Notes: generated by a model not told the origin, from the letters alone. Positions 1-9,044 are shown, counted from the stretch's first letter. The stretch is DNA of 64,000 bases from Daphnia pulex (GCF_021134715.1 NC_060018.1:8201501-8265500), one strand, 5' to 3'. Numbers and translations are program-made.

Positions 1-53
1 TAAAAATGAACTTTGCAGCTCTTTTGGTTAAGCTCCAAAGGTCTCCCAGGTTC
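1..53. other. Unique left flank of block B1
   Basis: These bases differ from what precedes the other three B blocks, where a truncated tRNA-Ser is found. The stretch contains a tRNA-like D-arm pattern (agctc ... gctc) and a T-arm-like hairpin (tccc-aggttc-ggga) but no anticodon arm, so it may be a different decayed tRNA. That reading is weak. Confidence 0.35.
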
Positions 54-1617
54 GGGATTTTTTCTAGCAGTGAAGGAATCGCTTGGCCATTTTTTTCAGT
101 TAAGTCAGCAAAACAAGGACGTAAAAATAAAGTTATTCAACTGATTCTTTTTCAACTTTGGTTCGGCTAGGCAATTTCACAAATTTTGTGTAGATGTTGA
201 TTTAAATGACACTGACTTGTAAAGACTATTGTGTGATTTTATGATGGATATAATTGTTTTTAAGGCAGGTTGTATCTTGTATCTGAGGATTCAGGAAACT
301 TTCCGCGCTGCCATTCGTGCATGACGTCCATTATGTTTCCAAGCTTTCAGCAAGGAGGATTTTATGTTCTCTTTTAGCAAAATATTGTGACCGACAGAGT
401 GTCACAGTTGGTTTGAATTTTCTCTCACTGCTGCAGAAATTGCCAGGGTTGAGTTGGGTTGAAGGGTTATAGCCAGCGAAGATTTCCTACTCAGTAATCG
501 GCCTTGTTCACGTATAAATATTTAGGGAAAGATGTAGGCCATAACCCTCTGCTTGATGGATAGTCACGACATTGCATGACAGTGACTCTTTTCCGTTGTA
601 AATACTTTACTTTGGTGAGCAGAAGACAATCGTGGCTGCAGTACCATCTTCTAATTTTATGTCACTTTCATATGCATGCTATATGTCTCGTTTATGCAGG
701 GTAATAGATTGATTGACCATATTGTCGTAGCCAAATTTTCTGACAGTATACAACACAAAGTGGATGTCTCGACGGTGTTATTGTTGGCCAAGAGTTTTTA
801 ATTTTTAGGCTCGAGATAACTGTTCCAACAGTATTTGGGGAATTCAAAGTAAAACCCAATTGGGGTTGTCAAGAAATTGATATCTCACCCAAGTAGTCCA
901 AATGATGTTGTTTACGTATAATTTATGTATTATGTTGACATATTTCTTCAAATTTTCTTTTTACCTAAAAAAGAATACGAATGGAATATCATTTTAACAC
1001 TCGAGTGGTAATGTAAACAAAGCTTTATAACATTTAGAAAATGACATCGTTTCTGGAACAACACGTTTTTTCTTGGCGTTTGAAAAGGGATCATGGCAGA
1101 ATGACGGATTCCCATTGTGAGTAAAAATAGATGTAAGTAAATAAAATTACTTATTATTATTAACAACTTAATTTTTAAGTAAAAATAAAAAGTAAAATTT
1201 ATTACATACAAGTAACAGAAATTTGTGTCATTGCAACTATGGACTAAGCTACAGAAGAAATTAGTTTCACAAGTAACACAAAATAAATGAAATGTGTAAT
1301 AATTTTCTCATTAGATATTCTGTTAAAGTTTTTCATAAGTAATTCGTTTCAGTAGTAATACCAGCGATAATAAATCGATTATGGAGACAGCGTTAGACCC
1401 GCAGCTACAGTGATAAAACGAGCACCAGTTTACCGCCGTGCTTTTTCTTTGGAACAGAGTCAACATTTTATTGTTTATTTCAGAAATGGAACAAGTAATT
1501 TAAGAAATTAAGCCATTTACTTAGCCATTTATTTTAGGGGCTATCTATCTTATATGCTATGTACCCTATATCCTATTTGCTTTACTCTTCAAACAAGAAA
1601 ATAATATAATATTACAG
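54..1617. other. AT-rich spacer in block B
   Basis: I see no gene, RNA or transposon signature here. Short open frames exist, such as 948-1211 on the minus strand, but they are low-complexity and A/T-driven. The same spacer recurs in B2 to B4. Confidence 0.6.
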
Positions 1618-2282
1618 GGATGTATGTCATTTCGGACCCTACCCTTTCAGCCCCGTACCATTTCGGCCCAATCCGAAATCGACCTACCAATTCGGCCCCA
1701 CTATTTACCTTTTCGGCCCCATTTTCATAAATATTTTTGAAGTTGTTAAATAATTTATCTAGTTGAAAAGTTAAATAACAAGAAGAGAGTATTTTAGTAA
1801 AAGAAGCGAACGTCTAAAATTTTAAATATTTATTGGATTATTAATGGACGTTCACTTTTTTATACTAAAATACTTACACAGTAATCAAAGAAATATTTAA
1901 AAATTTTCGACAATTTGTTTTATGGTAGAGATTTTGCAAAACAATTTTTGGTCCAAAGCGTTACACATATTTTTTTACTCGAAGTAGCTTACGTGATTTT
2001 AAGCCAATTATATCTGTAACTTTAAGATTTTTTTCTACATTTCGGTCTTATTCTCTTGTTAAGCTTTACATATTGTACTTCTAACGATGCTTTATAACGA
2101 TATTTTAGTTTTATAGCTTATATATATATAATAGCTTCTTTCTTTCTTTAAACTTATTTTATTTTAATAAAGCTGTCATTTCGGACCCAGTTTTGGACAT
2201 TTTCGGCCCCGGGCCGAAATGGTTAAAAAGGGCCGAAAAGGTATGGGGCCGAAATGTTAGTGTCCGAAACGACGGGATACCG
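1618..2282. mobile_element. MITE with TTTCGGCCC motifs, copy 1
   Basis: Short non-coding element of 665 bp. The left end (ggatgtatgtcatttcggac) and the reverse complement of the right end (ggtatcccgtcgtttcggac) form imperfect terminal inverted repeats. A direct repeat tattacag(g) flanks it on both sides and looks like an 8-9 bp target duplication. Both ends carry several copies of a TTTCGGCCC-like motif in opposing orientation. Inside, 1789-1814 and 1847-1874 form a second inverted repeat. An 8-9 bp duplication fits hAT-, Mutator- or Merlin-type families; the terminal bases do not settle which. All four B copies carry it at the same place, so it inserted before B was amplified. Confidence 0.7.
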
Positions 2283-3403
2283 TATTACAGGAGTTGACGT
2301 GTTGAGGCTAACTCAACCGAGTCAACGATGATTTGTGTATTAGAAATTTAATTTTTCGTTTCATATTTTAGAAAGCAGAAAGTAATCAAAATAAAATTGT
2401 CAAAAAAAATATTGTTAGATGCAAAACCAGCGTAAGCAGCGGGAGATTAACTGGGAACAAAACGGGTACCCAACAAAGCATGCTAAAATATTTTTCTCGT
2501 AAAAGAATATGTAGCCTAACAGGTGACAGAATATATTGACATTCTTCATATCGTGTTGGGGGGGAGGTTGCATTTTCTTCCGTTGTTACTCTTCCACTCT
2601 ATCAAAACATATTTTAACATTTCTCTTGATTAAAAGCTTCTATGCAAGCAAGGTAGTTTTCCTACGGGAGCAAAGAAGAAAATTAATTCACGGATTGTTT
2701 CGTAGACTATATGTTGAAAGTATGTACAGCGTCCGGCTTGCAGGTGATGTTTGCCATCAATCAACAAAGAGTTTTCAAGAATGCAACTTTGTCTGAAGTA
2801 GGCTAAACTGTCATCTGAAAAAATTTCTACTGAATGTAAAATCGAATGATGTAAATAATCACCTTATCTTTTTAGCTTACATGCCTTCACATTATTCGAA
2901 AATGATTTTTTTTAGCCGAGCACATACTTAAAACACAGATTGGTGACATTCGGGACAAAACATTTCCTGGCACCGGAAGTGCTCGTTGGAATTGGGTTCC
3001 GCGTCGCTAAAGCTTTAAATTTCGTCCTAATTGAAGACTTAAGTTGCCCACCCCAAAGTTGCGCTCACCTGGTAACCGTTGTCGTATTTTTAGCTCACCA
3101 GTTGGTCCGTTTGAAACCTTCTCGATTAATTGTGTGACGTGATTCCGGGTATCGATGTAAGGTCCCGGCATTGAGGTAGGCCTTGTGGCATCCAGCCGAC
3201 TCTTCCGACTCATTTTCGTCGTGATCCACTCTCCAGAAAGAAGCCCTCATTACACGATTAAACCACTGCAGCACCTGTTTTAGTTCACCGATCCAATTAA
3301 AATAAAGACTAACTCTTATTTGTCTATTCTATTTAGACATAAAAATATTTTAAAAATGGATGGAAAATCGTCTTTCACGTATAGGCAACGGTTTTGACGT
3401 ACC
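2283..3403. other. Spacer between MITE and sushi fragment
   Basis: No confident gene. A minus-strand stretch near 3007-3240 reads open and ends in a good splice-donor-like ctg|gtgagc. It lies downstream of the sushi fragment on the same strand, so it could be a further exon of that gene, but it has no recognisable motif. Confidence 0.45.
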
Positions 3404-3900
3404 GACTCAATAGTTAAGCGGGCGAGAGACCAGCTGGACGCTAGCGTTGTAAATCTCCAGAGGAGTTCCACACTGGATGGGCACGCATTTCAGAGGTCGG
3501 AAAACTGGGAGGATGTCTTCCCATTTCCTCTCGTCCTGGTAGGTCAAAGAATACGGTTCGTCCTGCCTGAACACTGGAAGGAAATCCGGTGGCAGACAAC
3601 ATAGAATTCCGAAGACACTTACGGCCCAATCTGGGAGCTGAAAACTGGGAGAATCGTTGGCTCGCAAGTGACCAGAATGCACTCAGGTGACTGTTCTCCT
3701 CGCAGGGGCGTGTTCCATCGCTGGACAGGCGTATTCTTTTGATGCAATTATAGGAGACGGTATTACTGAAGTTTGTTATGTTCGCCAATTCGTTGAGAAT
3801 GTAACCGGGAAATCCGCAATTGACTCGATGGCATTCCTGTTCAGTATTGTACCATTCTCCGTAGGCCAGGCAAGGTCGACGGACCGACGTAGTCGATAAG
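3404..3900 (-). pseudogene. Decayed multi-sushi (CCP) domain gene fragment, copy 1
   Basis: Read on the minus strand from 3900 down, the translation shows sushi-domain hallmarks. There is an end-of-module plus start-of-module pattern (C-x3-G-x-W-x7-C-x3-N-C-G-F-P), then NFSNTVSYNC, then TRPCEEN, then ECILVTCEP. A 49-bp intron with GTAAGT donor and TTCCTTCCAG acceptor follows (about 3556-3604). After it come KWEDILPVFRPLKC and VPIQCGTPLE, the border of another module. At least three CCP modules are therefore represented. One frame shift lies between the TRPCEEN and ECILVTC motifs and a stop follows the last module border, so it cannot encode a complete protein as it stands. Sushi modules occur in secreted or membrane adhesion and complement-like proteins; this looks like an exon cluster captured from such a host gene. 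Confidence 0.7.
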
Positions 3901-4590
3901 CAGGCGTAAACGGATTCGTTTTTTTTAAATATTTATATACTCAGCCGTTTTGCGGTGGAATCGGATCGAAGCAACTACGACATAAGAGTAATAAGAACTA
4001 AAAGAAAAGAAAATGAATCAACGAGTCTAAATAATGACGAAAGCTAAAGAAGCTGATTACGAACCAGACTGTTTTAAAGCAGATTCGGAAACAGCTTTGC
4101 ATGATCAAACACCTTCATTAGAGAGCGGAATCCCAGCAGGGTGAAGAACCAACATTCTCCAGACCTGAGAGGGGTGACATTTTTTGTTATTGTTTCTGAA
4201 AAAGTTGGTAGACAAAATATTCCTTACATGTAAAATTTTCATTAGAATAACATCACTGCAACTTTCAGTTCCAAAAAATCCTGCATGTGTCACAGCATCA
4301 GCTAAACTTTCAACTACAATGGCAGCTGATTCCTGGCCTAGTTCTGAGAGAGGTTATTGAAAAAAGAGATCAGGCAAACTTGTGATTTCAAAAGATGTTG
4401 GCACTAGAATGTTACCAATCAATCCAAAAGACAGGAATATATAAGCCTGCAATGTCAGTGTAATTTACAACTTGAACTAAATTCTAGAATTAAATTTTTC
4501 CGACATTAGAATCCAAAGGCTATATTATTACTATGTAATCCTGTATAGGAATTAAATTTTCTTATATTTTTCAAATTTTTTATGAAACAG
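3901..4590. other. Spacer upstream of chromodomain-like exon
   Basis: A short plus-strand frame beginning at 4033 (MTKAKEADYEPDCFK...) could be part of the same gene as the following exon, but it is only about 35 codons long. The segment ends in a polypyrimidine-poor but AG-terminated stretch at 4589-4590. No other feature seen. Confidence 0.4.
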
Positions 4591-4710
4591 AGAAAGAGAA
4601 GACGGAATGTATTTTTGGCTAAAATGGAAAGATTTGGATGACAACCAAAATATGTGGGAGCCGTACTCCAACACCAACTGCAAAATCTAATAGCCCAAGT
4701 ACTACGAAAG
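4591..4710 (+). pseudogene. Chromodomain-like exon, copy 1
   Basis: The plus-strand translation contains YFWLKWKDLDDNQNMWEPY, which matches the chromodomain core (Y-L-V-K-W-K-G-x-x-D-x-x-N-T-W-E-P) including the aromatic cage tryptophan and the WEP motif. A hydrophobic NLIAQVLRK helix, as expected next in the fold, follows in a different frame, so the copy is broken. AG precedes the exon and GTAAGA follows it. After a roughly 60-bp intron ending in ACTAG comes a Lys/Glu-rich frame. Chromodomains bind methylated histone tails (HP1, SUV39 families). The intron context favours a host-gene origin, but a mobile-element origin is not excluded. Confidence 0.55.
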
Positions 4711-5310
4711 GTAAGACTGGGTGTTTTTATCTAGTTTTACTGTTATTTTTGTCATTTCTGCATTACTAGGCTAGAAAATAATCTTGAAAAAAAAGAAGAG
4801 ACCAAGAAAAGGCAAAAGAAAGCTGGAAAGAAAGTGTAAAAGAACGCTAAAGAAGATGAATCGAGAAGAGCAAGGGGATCGAGTTTAATGGTTGGAGATA
4901 TAAAAGAGATCGCGGCAGAAATGGTAGTTGATGAGGCAGGTCTGGTAGTAGTAGAGAAAGAAGCAGTTGGTGTAGTAGATGTAGATTTGAATAGGGAAGG
5001 ATTAGGTGTGTCCCCGTGTTCCCTGATTACAGTGTATGGGCTGTAAGTGTGTGAAGTAGAGAGAACAGAAAATCTCCAAGAATTGAATGGAAAAATTGCA
5101 CTGAGCTGTTTTGAGGGAAGAGTTGAGCTCTCAACATAACGAAATATAGAAAATAGGTTTTCTGTTTAAATTTATTTGGAAAGTTGAATGTTTGCATATT
5201 CTGGGCTGTCAGTCTGAACTTGAAAAGTGTTTAATTATATTCTGCATGTTTGTCTTTCGTTGAATAACCAGCAATGAAGCATTATTGACTCGTAATCAGC
5301 ATCTGACTGT
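4711..5310. other. Intron-like segment and Lys/Glu-rich frame after chromodomain exon
   Basis: The first 60 bases look like an intron (gtaagact ... ctgcattactag). The plus-strand sequence that follows encodes a charged, possibly coiled-coil stretch (LENNLEKKEETKKRQKKAG) with an in-frame stop soon after, then a Val/Asp/Glu-rich stretch. It probably belongs to the same decayed gene as the chromodomain exon. Confidence 0.4.
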
Positions 5311-5920
5311 GTTAGCACTCCCATTTCACACAAAACAACTTCAACACATACAAAACCCCGCCAACCCGGGGTTCGCCCGCGGTTTTCCGACAAGAAAAAA
5401 ACCTAACAGAAAATGAACCCAACCCAAGACAATGGGTCATCACCAGTATCAATTTCATTTTGTTTTTCTTTTCGACCAAGTGCCAGCGGTTCGGAGCGCT
5501 TGTGTATGCGCACCGTCCATGCGGCTTAACAGCACCGCCATTTTTTCTCTCCCGCAACGGTTGGAATTACATTCCCGTTCGTGCAGTCATTCGTGGTTCC
5601 CCTTCGTATATCACTCCGTCAGTTGTGCAACAAGACTTTCATTAATCGTGTGGACACAATGCACTGTTTCTCGATAGGAGGTTCTACAATCATGGTCGTC
5701 TGCCTTGTGCTAAATATTCGGTCAGAGCGTGTTGGGCCTCTCCAACTTCATCTGCAGTCATCTTCTTCTGGAAACTTCACACGTGCGCTTGTCGTTGCAT
5801 TATTTATTTGCGGTGATGAGTACTTTTCCATATCACGAGTCTTCGTCATTTTTTTTTTGCTTGAATTCACTTCACGCGGTTTATGGGTGACACCATCTTG
5901 GTTTTATAGTTGATTTTTTC
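5311..5920. other. CpG-richer segment of block B
   Basis: This stretch is richer in G+C and CpG than its surroundings. On the minus strand it has an aaaaaatggcggtg motif near 5535-5550, resembling the YY1-type AAnATGGCGGC start-site element of some housekeeping promoters. Several short frames overlap on both strands, none with a recognisable domain. It may be an old promoter or first-exon fragment. Confidence 0.3.
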
Positions 5921-6368
5921 TGTGTGTATGCGAACAGGATGAATGGTGTGTCAGACCCCCTTTCTTTCTGTGGAAAAATCGTATTTATTATATATATATT
6001 ATATATTGTTACGCTCAAATCAGCATATGGCCTAATTCACACTTGAAGTGAGGTCACTTTAAGCGAAATCAATCACTTTGCCGACTCCCTTTTACACAAG
6101 ATCCGGTACAGAATGATAAACTGTCAATGTTGATGCCTATCTAACCTTATTACACCAACAGCGTCCACTAACTACACCAAATAAGAATACATAGCAACAA
6201 CGGACGAAAAAAGGTGCAAGGTTAATACTCCGAACTAGACTGACAGTCACCGAGAGGGGGAGCAAGGTTAAAAAGAGGAAGGCCAAGAAGAAAGGTTAAA
6301 CAAGGTGACAAACTACATTAGGCCACCTAGGGTTAAGTAATTAAACCATTAACCCCACAATGAATGAT
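5921..6368. other. Right tail of block B
   Basis: Contains a short TA-rich microsatellite near 5985-6007 and a purine-rich, GGTTAA-containing stretch near 6215-6310. No gene seen. It joins the first tRNA block at tgatcaaatg. Confidence 0.5.
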
Positions 6369-6414
6369 TGATCAAATGTTGTGTAGTTACATTTACCAAT
6401 AAAATGCCACAAAA

Positions 6415-6496
6415 CGCAGAAAGTAGGATTCGAACCTACGTTCCAAGATGGAAACTGATTTCGAGTCAGTCGCCTTAACCACTCGGCCATGACTGC
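6415..6496 (-). tRNA. tRNA-Ser-CGA: tRNA-Ser(CGA), T1
   Basis: Type II tRNA of 82 nt with a long variable arm. The anticodon loop CTCGAAA gives CGA, reading UCG serine codons. Box A (TGGCCGAGTGG) and box B (GGTTCGAATCC) are intact. A TTTT terminator follows the 3' end directly (aaaa at 6411-6414 on plus). In this copy the acceptor stem is damaged: GCAGTCA at the 5' side faces TTTCTGC, leaving two mismatches, so it may not fold or be charged well. Confidence 0.85.
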
Positions 6497-6573
6497 ATTA
6501 AATGATTTAGCAAAATATCTCGAATCTATCAGTACCTTTTTAGAGTGGAAAATATTTAATGGAAGAATTATAG

Positions 6574-6647
6574 TGGCCCGTAAGAGGATCGAACTCATGA
6601 CCTCCGCGTTATTAGCACGGCGCTCTAACCAACTGAGCTAACAGGCC
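6574..6647 (-). tRNA. tRNA-Ile-AAT: tRNA-Ile(AAU), T1
   Basis: 74 nt. Acceptor GGCCTGT/ACGGGCC with discriminator A; D arm, then anticodon stem CCGTG/CGCGG with loop CTAATAA (anticodon AAU, A34 presumably edited to inosine). Box B is GAGTTCGATCC. The T stem (ATGAG/CTCTT) has one T-T mismatch, present in every copy of the array. The nearest T-run downstream on the minus strand is at 6549-6552, 21 nt past the 3' end. Confidence 0.93.
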
Positions 6648-6911
6648 AACAAATTCTTAATATATTAATCAAAGGTTCATTCATCATCAGTTAGGTATAC
6701 TCTGTGTGTCTTTAGAGAGAATGATTTAAGTTATCTACCAAGCAACGCTATATCAGCAGCACATTTCAATCGTCACTGTGAAGGCAATGCAAGCCAGTGA
6801 TATTCATTGAGTGTTCGAGATATATTTGTAGTTTTATTGATCTGACATGATTCCCCATGGTTTGTGGTTAACTACTACTCATCATGAACTAATAGTTTCG
6901 TCATATGCTAT

Positions 6912-6995
6912 TAATCGTGGCGGGACTCGAACCCACAATTTTCGGATAACTACTTTCATAGAAGTCCGACGCCTTATCCATTAGGCCACACGACC
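6912..6995 (-). tRNA. tRNA-Arg-TCT: tRNA-Arg(UCU) with 11-nt intron, T1
   Basis: 84 nt including an intron. Anticodon stem TCGGA/TCCGA; reading CTTCTA, then TGAAAGTAGTT as the intron at the canonical 37/38 position, then A, gives loop CTTCTAA and anticodon UCU for AGA codons. The acceptor GGTCGTG/CACGATT uses two G-U wobbles. T1, T2, T11 and T12 share a T-stem variant (GTGGG instead of GCGGG). No TTTT occurs downstream before the tRNA-Ile gene. Confidence 0.93.
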
Positions 6996-7113
6996 TACAC
7001 TTAAAGAAAGTGCTAGGATTTTGCATCTCTCATTTAACCTGCTCTTCAGTAAGGTCAAACGGAAATTTTGGTGAACCAATAAATATTATTACTAGATTGT
7101 CTGAAAATTCGGG

Positions 7114-7195
7114 GCAGTTGTGGCCGAGTGGTTAAGGCGATAGACTTGAAATCTATTCCTCTCTGAGGGCGTAGGTTCGAACCCTACCAACTGCG
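7114..7195 (+). tRNA. tRNA-Ser-TGA: tRNA-Ser(UGA), T1
   Basis: Type II tRNA of 82 nt. Acceptor GCAGTTG/CAACTGC with discriminator G; anticodon stem ATAGA/TCTAT, loop CTTGAAA (anticodon UGA for UCA codons); long variable arm CCTCTCTGAGG. Boxes A and B are intact. First downstream TTTT at 7226-7229. Confidence 0.96.
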
Positions 7196-7606
7196 GTGAA
7201 TTGCCATTTGTTTCACATGCTAGTATTTTCTAGTGGAACAACTCATTTTCAATCGTTTACTAATATCTCAAATTTACGCATGATTACAAATATGATCTGT
7301 GCAGTCATGGGTATCCTAGGTCCCGGGATCTATCTCGGAGCCATAGACCATGACCTGTCACTTGGGGTTTCCAGAAACGTGTCTATTTTTCAGAGGCCAG
7401 TGCCGAAATGCATTATGGCGGTCTTTGAGTGTAGTTTACAAACACAAAATGTAGTCAGAGACAAATTATAGGATGAAAGAATGTGAACTCATTTTGTTTA
7501 CGAAGAATAGAAAAACGTCCGTTCTTCCGTCCGTAAAAGATCTATAATCAATCGTAAAATTTAAAAATGAACTCGAACGGAAAACTATTGCAATATCAAT
7601 TATTAA

Positions 7607-7679
7607 GCCCGCTTAGCCCAGACGGTAGAGCGCGGGACTTTTAATCCTGAGGTCAAGGGTTCAAGTCCTTTATCGGGCG
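7607..7679 (+). tRNA. tRNA-Lys-TTT: tRNA-Lys(UUU), T1 (diverged)
   Basis: 73 nt, loop CTTTTAA giving anticodon UUU. Compared with the other copies this one has GCCCGCT (acceptor mismatch), GCCC instead of GCTC in the D stem and box A, and a changed T stem (CCTTT). It is probably impaired. TTTT at 7687-7690 is the likely terminator. Confidence 0.8.
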
Positions 7680-8177
7680 GCTAGTCTTTTGATTTTAGTT
7701 AGTATTTTTGGTTTTCCACCATTTATTATCAAGTTAATATCGTTTGAAATCATTCACCATTATGGGCAGAATTCATAGATGTTCATAGACGACAACACGA
7801 GTTCTCATGGTGTTTCTTTATGTTAATTCCTACGATGTAGAGAAAGTGCGAACCAAAAGGAAGTACATTCGGATATAGGTCGTGGAACATACACAAATAA
7901 TGAAATGAGATAGTGAGAAAGAGTATCCCTCATTGTGAGAGTAGAAAGCCTTGATATTTGATACAACTAATTGCAATAGTAAATGTATGTCCAGTTATAG
8001 AACTCGAAAGCTGTAAATAGAATTTGTAGTTAAGATTATTCAAAAAACATGGTTTTCAAGATTGAGACGATGTCCACAGACGGTAATCGCTGTATGTTTA
8101 TATAACATGGGACGTTTGGCTATCTTCTAGGAAAAAGCTTTGCGTCATTCCTCGGATAGGAGGTTCAACATAACTCA

Positions 8178-8250
8178 GCCTTTGTGGCCCAATGGGTAAG
8201 GCACCGGCCTCCTACGCCGGGGATTGCGAGTTCGAGTCTCGCCAGAGGTA
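8178..8250 (+). tRNA. tRNA-Arg-CCT: tRNA-Arg(CCU), T1
   Basis: 73 nt. Acceptor GCCTTTG/CAGAGGT, D arm GCC...GGC, anticodon stem CCGGC/GCCGG, discriminator A. The loop here is CTCCTAC rather than CTCCTAA and the D loop is CAATGGGTA; T12 has the same variants. Anticodon CCU reads AGG. First TTTT downstream near 8308. Confidence 0.9.
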
Positions 8251-8441
8251 GCGAGCAACCGAAACTATAATTATCGAAAATCGTCGTTAAATTGGCAATT
8301 ACTTGTCTTTTGTTTTACTGTTTTCAAGCAAAAATTTTCATTGGTCCAAGTGTTGGGAAATCGCTGAAATGGCATGCTTAAACTTGGAAACCTTTGCCAG
8401 TGACAATTACTTGGCAGCGGAACTTATTCTGCTGTTTTACA

Positions 8442-8779
8442 GGTGAACTCTGACTCTCTCATCCTTCTCTGCCGTCTTCACTGGTTCCTGGAGCAACAAC
8501 GCGCTGAATTCAAGACGCTGGTCATGATGGTAAGGTGCATTCTCGGCAACGTGTACTTGTTGTCTCTCATCTACTTTTAGAAACTATCTAAACCTGGCCT
8601 ACGATCACAGACCTCGACTTCGATGGACCTGACTGTTCTTACCACTCGTACGGACCATTGTTGAGAGCATGCCTTATCCAGGGTCACCCCGTTGCTTAGT
8701 TTGTCTTGTCTTGTCCAGGGCCATCACATATGCTAAAGACCTAAAGACCTTTCGTTCTTCTCTCACTGTGTTTTCCCCT
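8442..8779 (+). mobile_element. LINE 3'-end remnant (CR1/L2-like RT C-terminus)
   Basis: The plus-strand translation LCRLHWFLEQQRAEFKTLVM followed by MVRCILGNVYLLSLI aligns with the conserved tail of CR1/L2-clade reverse transcriptases (LHWLPVxxRIxFKxLxLTYKxLxGLAPxYLSxLL). Further on, in another frame, AITYAKDLKTFRSSL resembles the last conserved SLKTFKxxLKTHLF stretch. Several stops and frame changes make this an old, dead copy. It is present in all 14 T blocks: 8442, 10913, 19158, 28015, 36612, 39083, 41554, 44025, 46504, 48984, 51455, 53926, 56393 and 58864 (starts). It therefore predates amplification. Confidence 0.6.
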
Positions 8780-8885
8780 ACTGATTTTAAACTTGGATGT
8801 TCTCCCAAAAAATGACTAGAAATAACTTCTGGCGTCACTTGATCAAATGTTGTGTAGTTACATTTACCAATAAAATGCCACAAAA

Positions 8886-8967
8886 CGCAGATAGTAGGAT
8901 TCGAACCTACGCTCCAAGATGGAAACTGATTTCAAGTCAGTCGCCTTAACCACTCGGCCATGACTGC
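8886..8967 (-). tRNA. tRNA-Ser-TGA: tRNA-Ser, anticodon changed to UGA, T2
   Basis: Same locus as the Ser(CGA) gene of other blocks, but plus-strand gatttcaagtc replaces gatttcgagtc. The loop becomes CTTGAAA and the anticodon UGA. The acceptor GCAGTCA/TATCTGC has two mismatches. Confidence 0.85.
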
Positions 8968-9044
8968 ATTAAATGATTTAGCAAAATATCTCGAATCTAT
9001 CAGTACCTTTTTAGAGTGGAAAATATTTAATGGAAGAATTATAG

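Larger units (their letters stand above)
54..6368. repeat. Block B copy 1 (about 6.3 kb, tRNA-free repeat)
   Basis: First of four near-identical copies; the others start at 19626, 28483 and 59332. It begins at gggattttttctag and ends just before the tgatcaaatgttgtg start of the tRNA block. Contents in order: AT-rich spacer, a MITE, spacer, a decayed sushi-domain gene fragment (minus strand), spacer, a chromodomain-like exon (plus strand), a CpG-richer segment and a purine-rich tail. B1 and B4 share several variants against B2 and B3 (for example acaagg versus acaggg near the start), which pairs the copies. B1 alone keeps two extra bases in the ctatatgtctcg segment near 680. Confidence 0.95.
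6369..8839. repeat. tRNA block T1 (2471 bp, six tRNA genes)
   Basis: First of 14 tandem copies. Layout: three tRNA genes on minus (Ser-CGA, Ile-AAU, Arg-UCU), a divergent gap of about 118 bp, then three on plus (Ser-UGA, Lys-UUU, Arg-CCU). The last 400 bp hold a LINE remnant (8442-8779). I see nothing in the spacers 6648-6911, 7196-7606, 7680-8177 or 8251-8441. T1 shares rare variants with T12 (tRNA-Arg loop CTCCTAC and the D-loop CCCAATGGG). Confidence 0.97.

Noticed and set aside
948-1211. 87-codon minus-strand frame in B
   Set aside because: Low-complexity, A/T-driven composition and no recognisable motif.
2536-2796. 86-codon plus-strand frame in B
   Set aside because: No ATG-based start in good context, no domain, and the same in all copies only because B is duplicated.
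3007-3213. Minus-strand frame MSRKSRLDATRPTSMPGPYI... as a separate gene
   Set aside because: No domain; at best an extra exon of the decayed sushi gene, noted within the spacer entry.
5432-5913. Overlapping frames on both strands in the CpG-richer segment
   Set aside because: None has a domain or consistent splice structure; length is expected in G+C-richer DNA.
5978-6010. TA-rich microsatellite as a possible replication origin
   Set aside because: A simple TA repeat alone is no evidence of origin function.
7196-7471. A 91-codon plus-strand frame (NCHLFHMLVFSSG...) repeated downstream of every Ser(UGA) gene
   Set aside because: It opens at a non-ATG codon that overlaps the tRNA 3' end, has no domain, and its persistence is explained by the high identity of the blocks.
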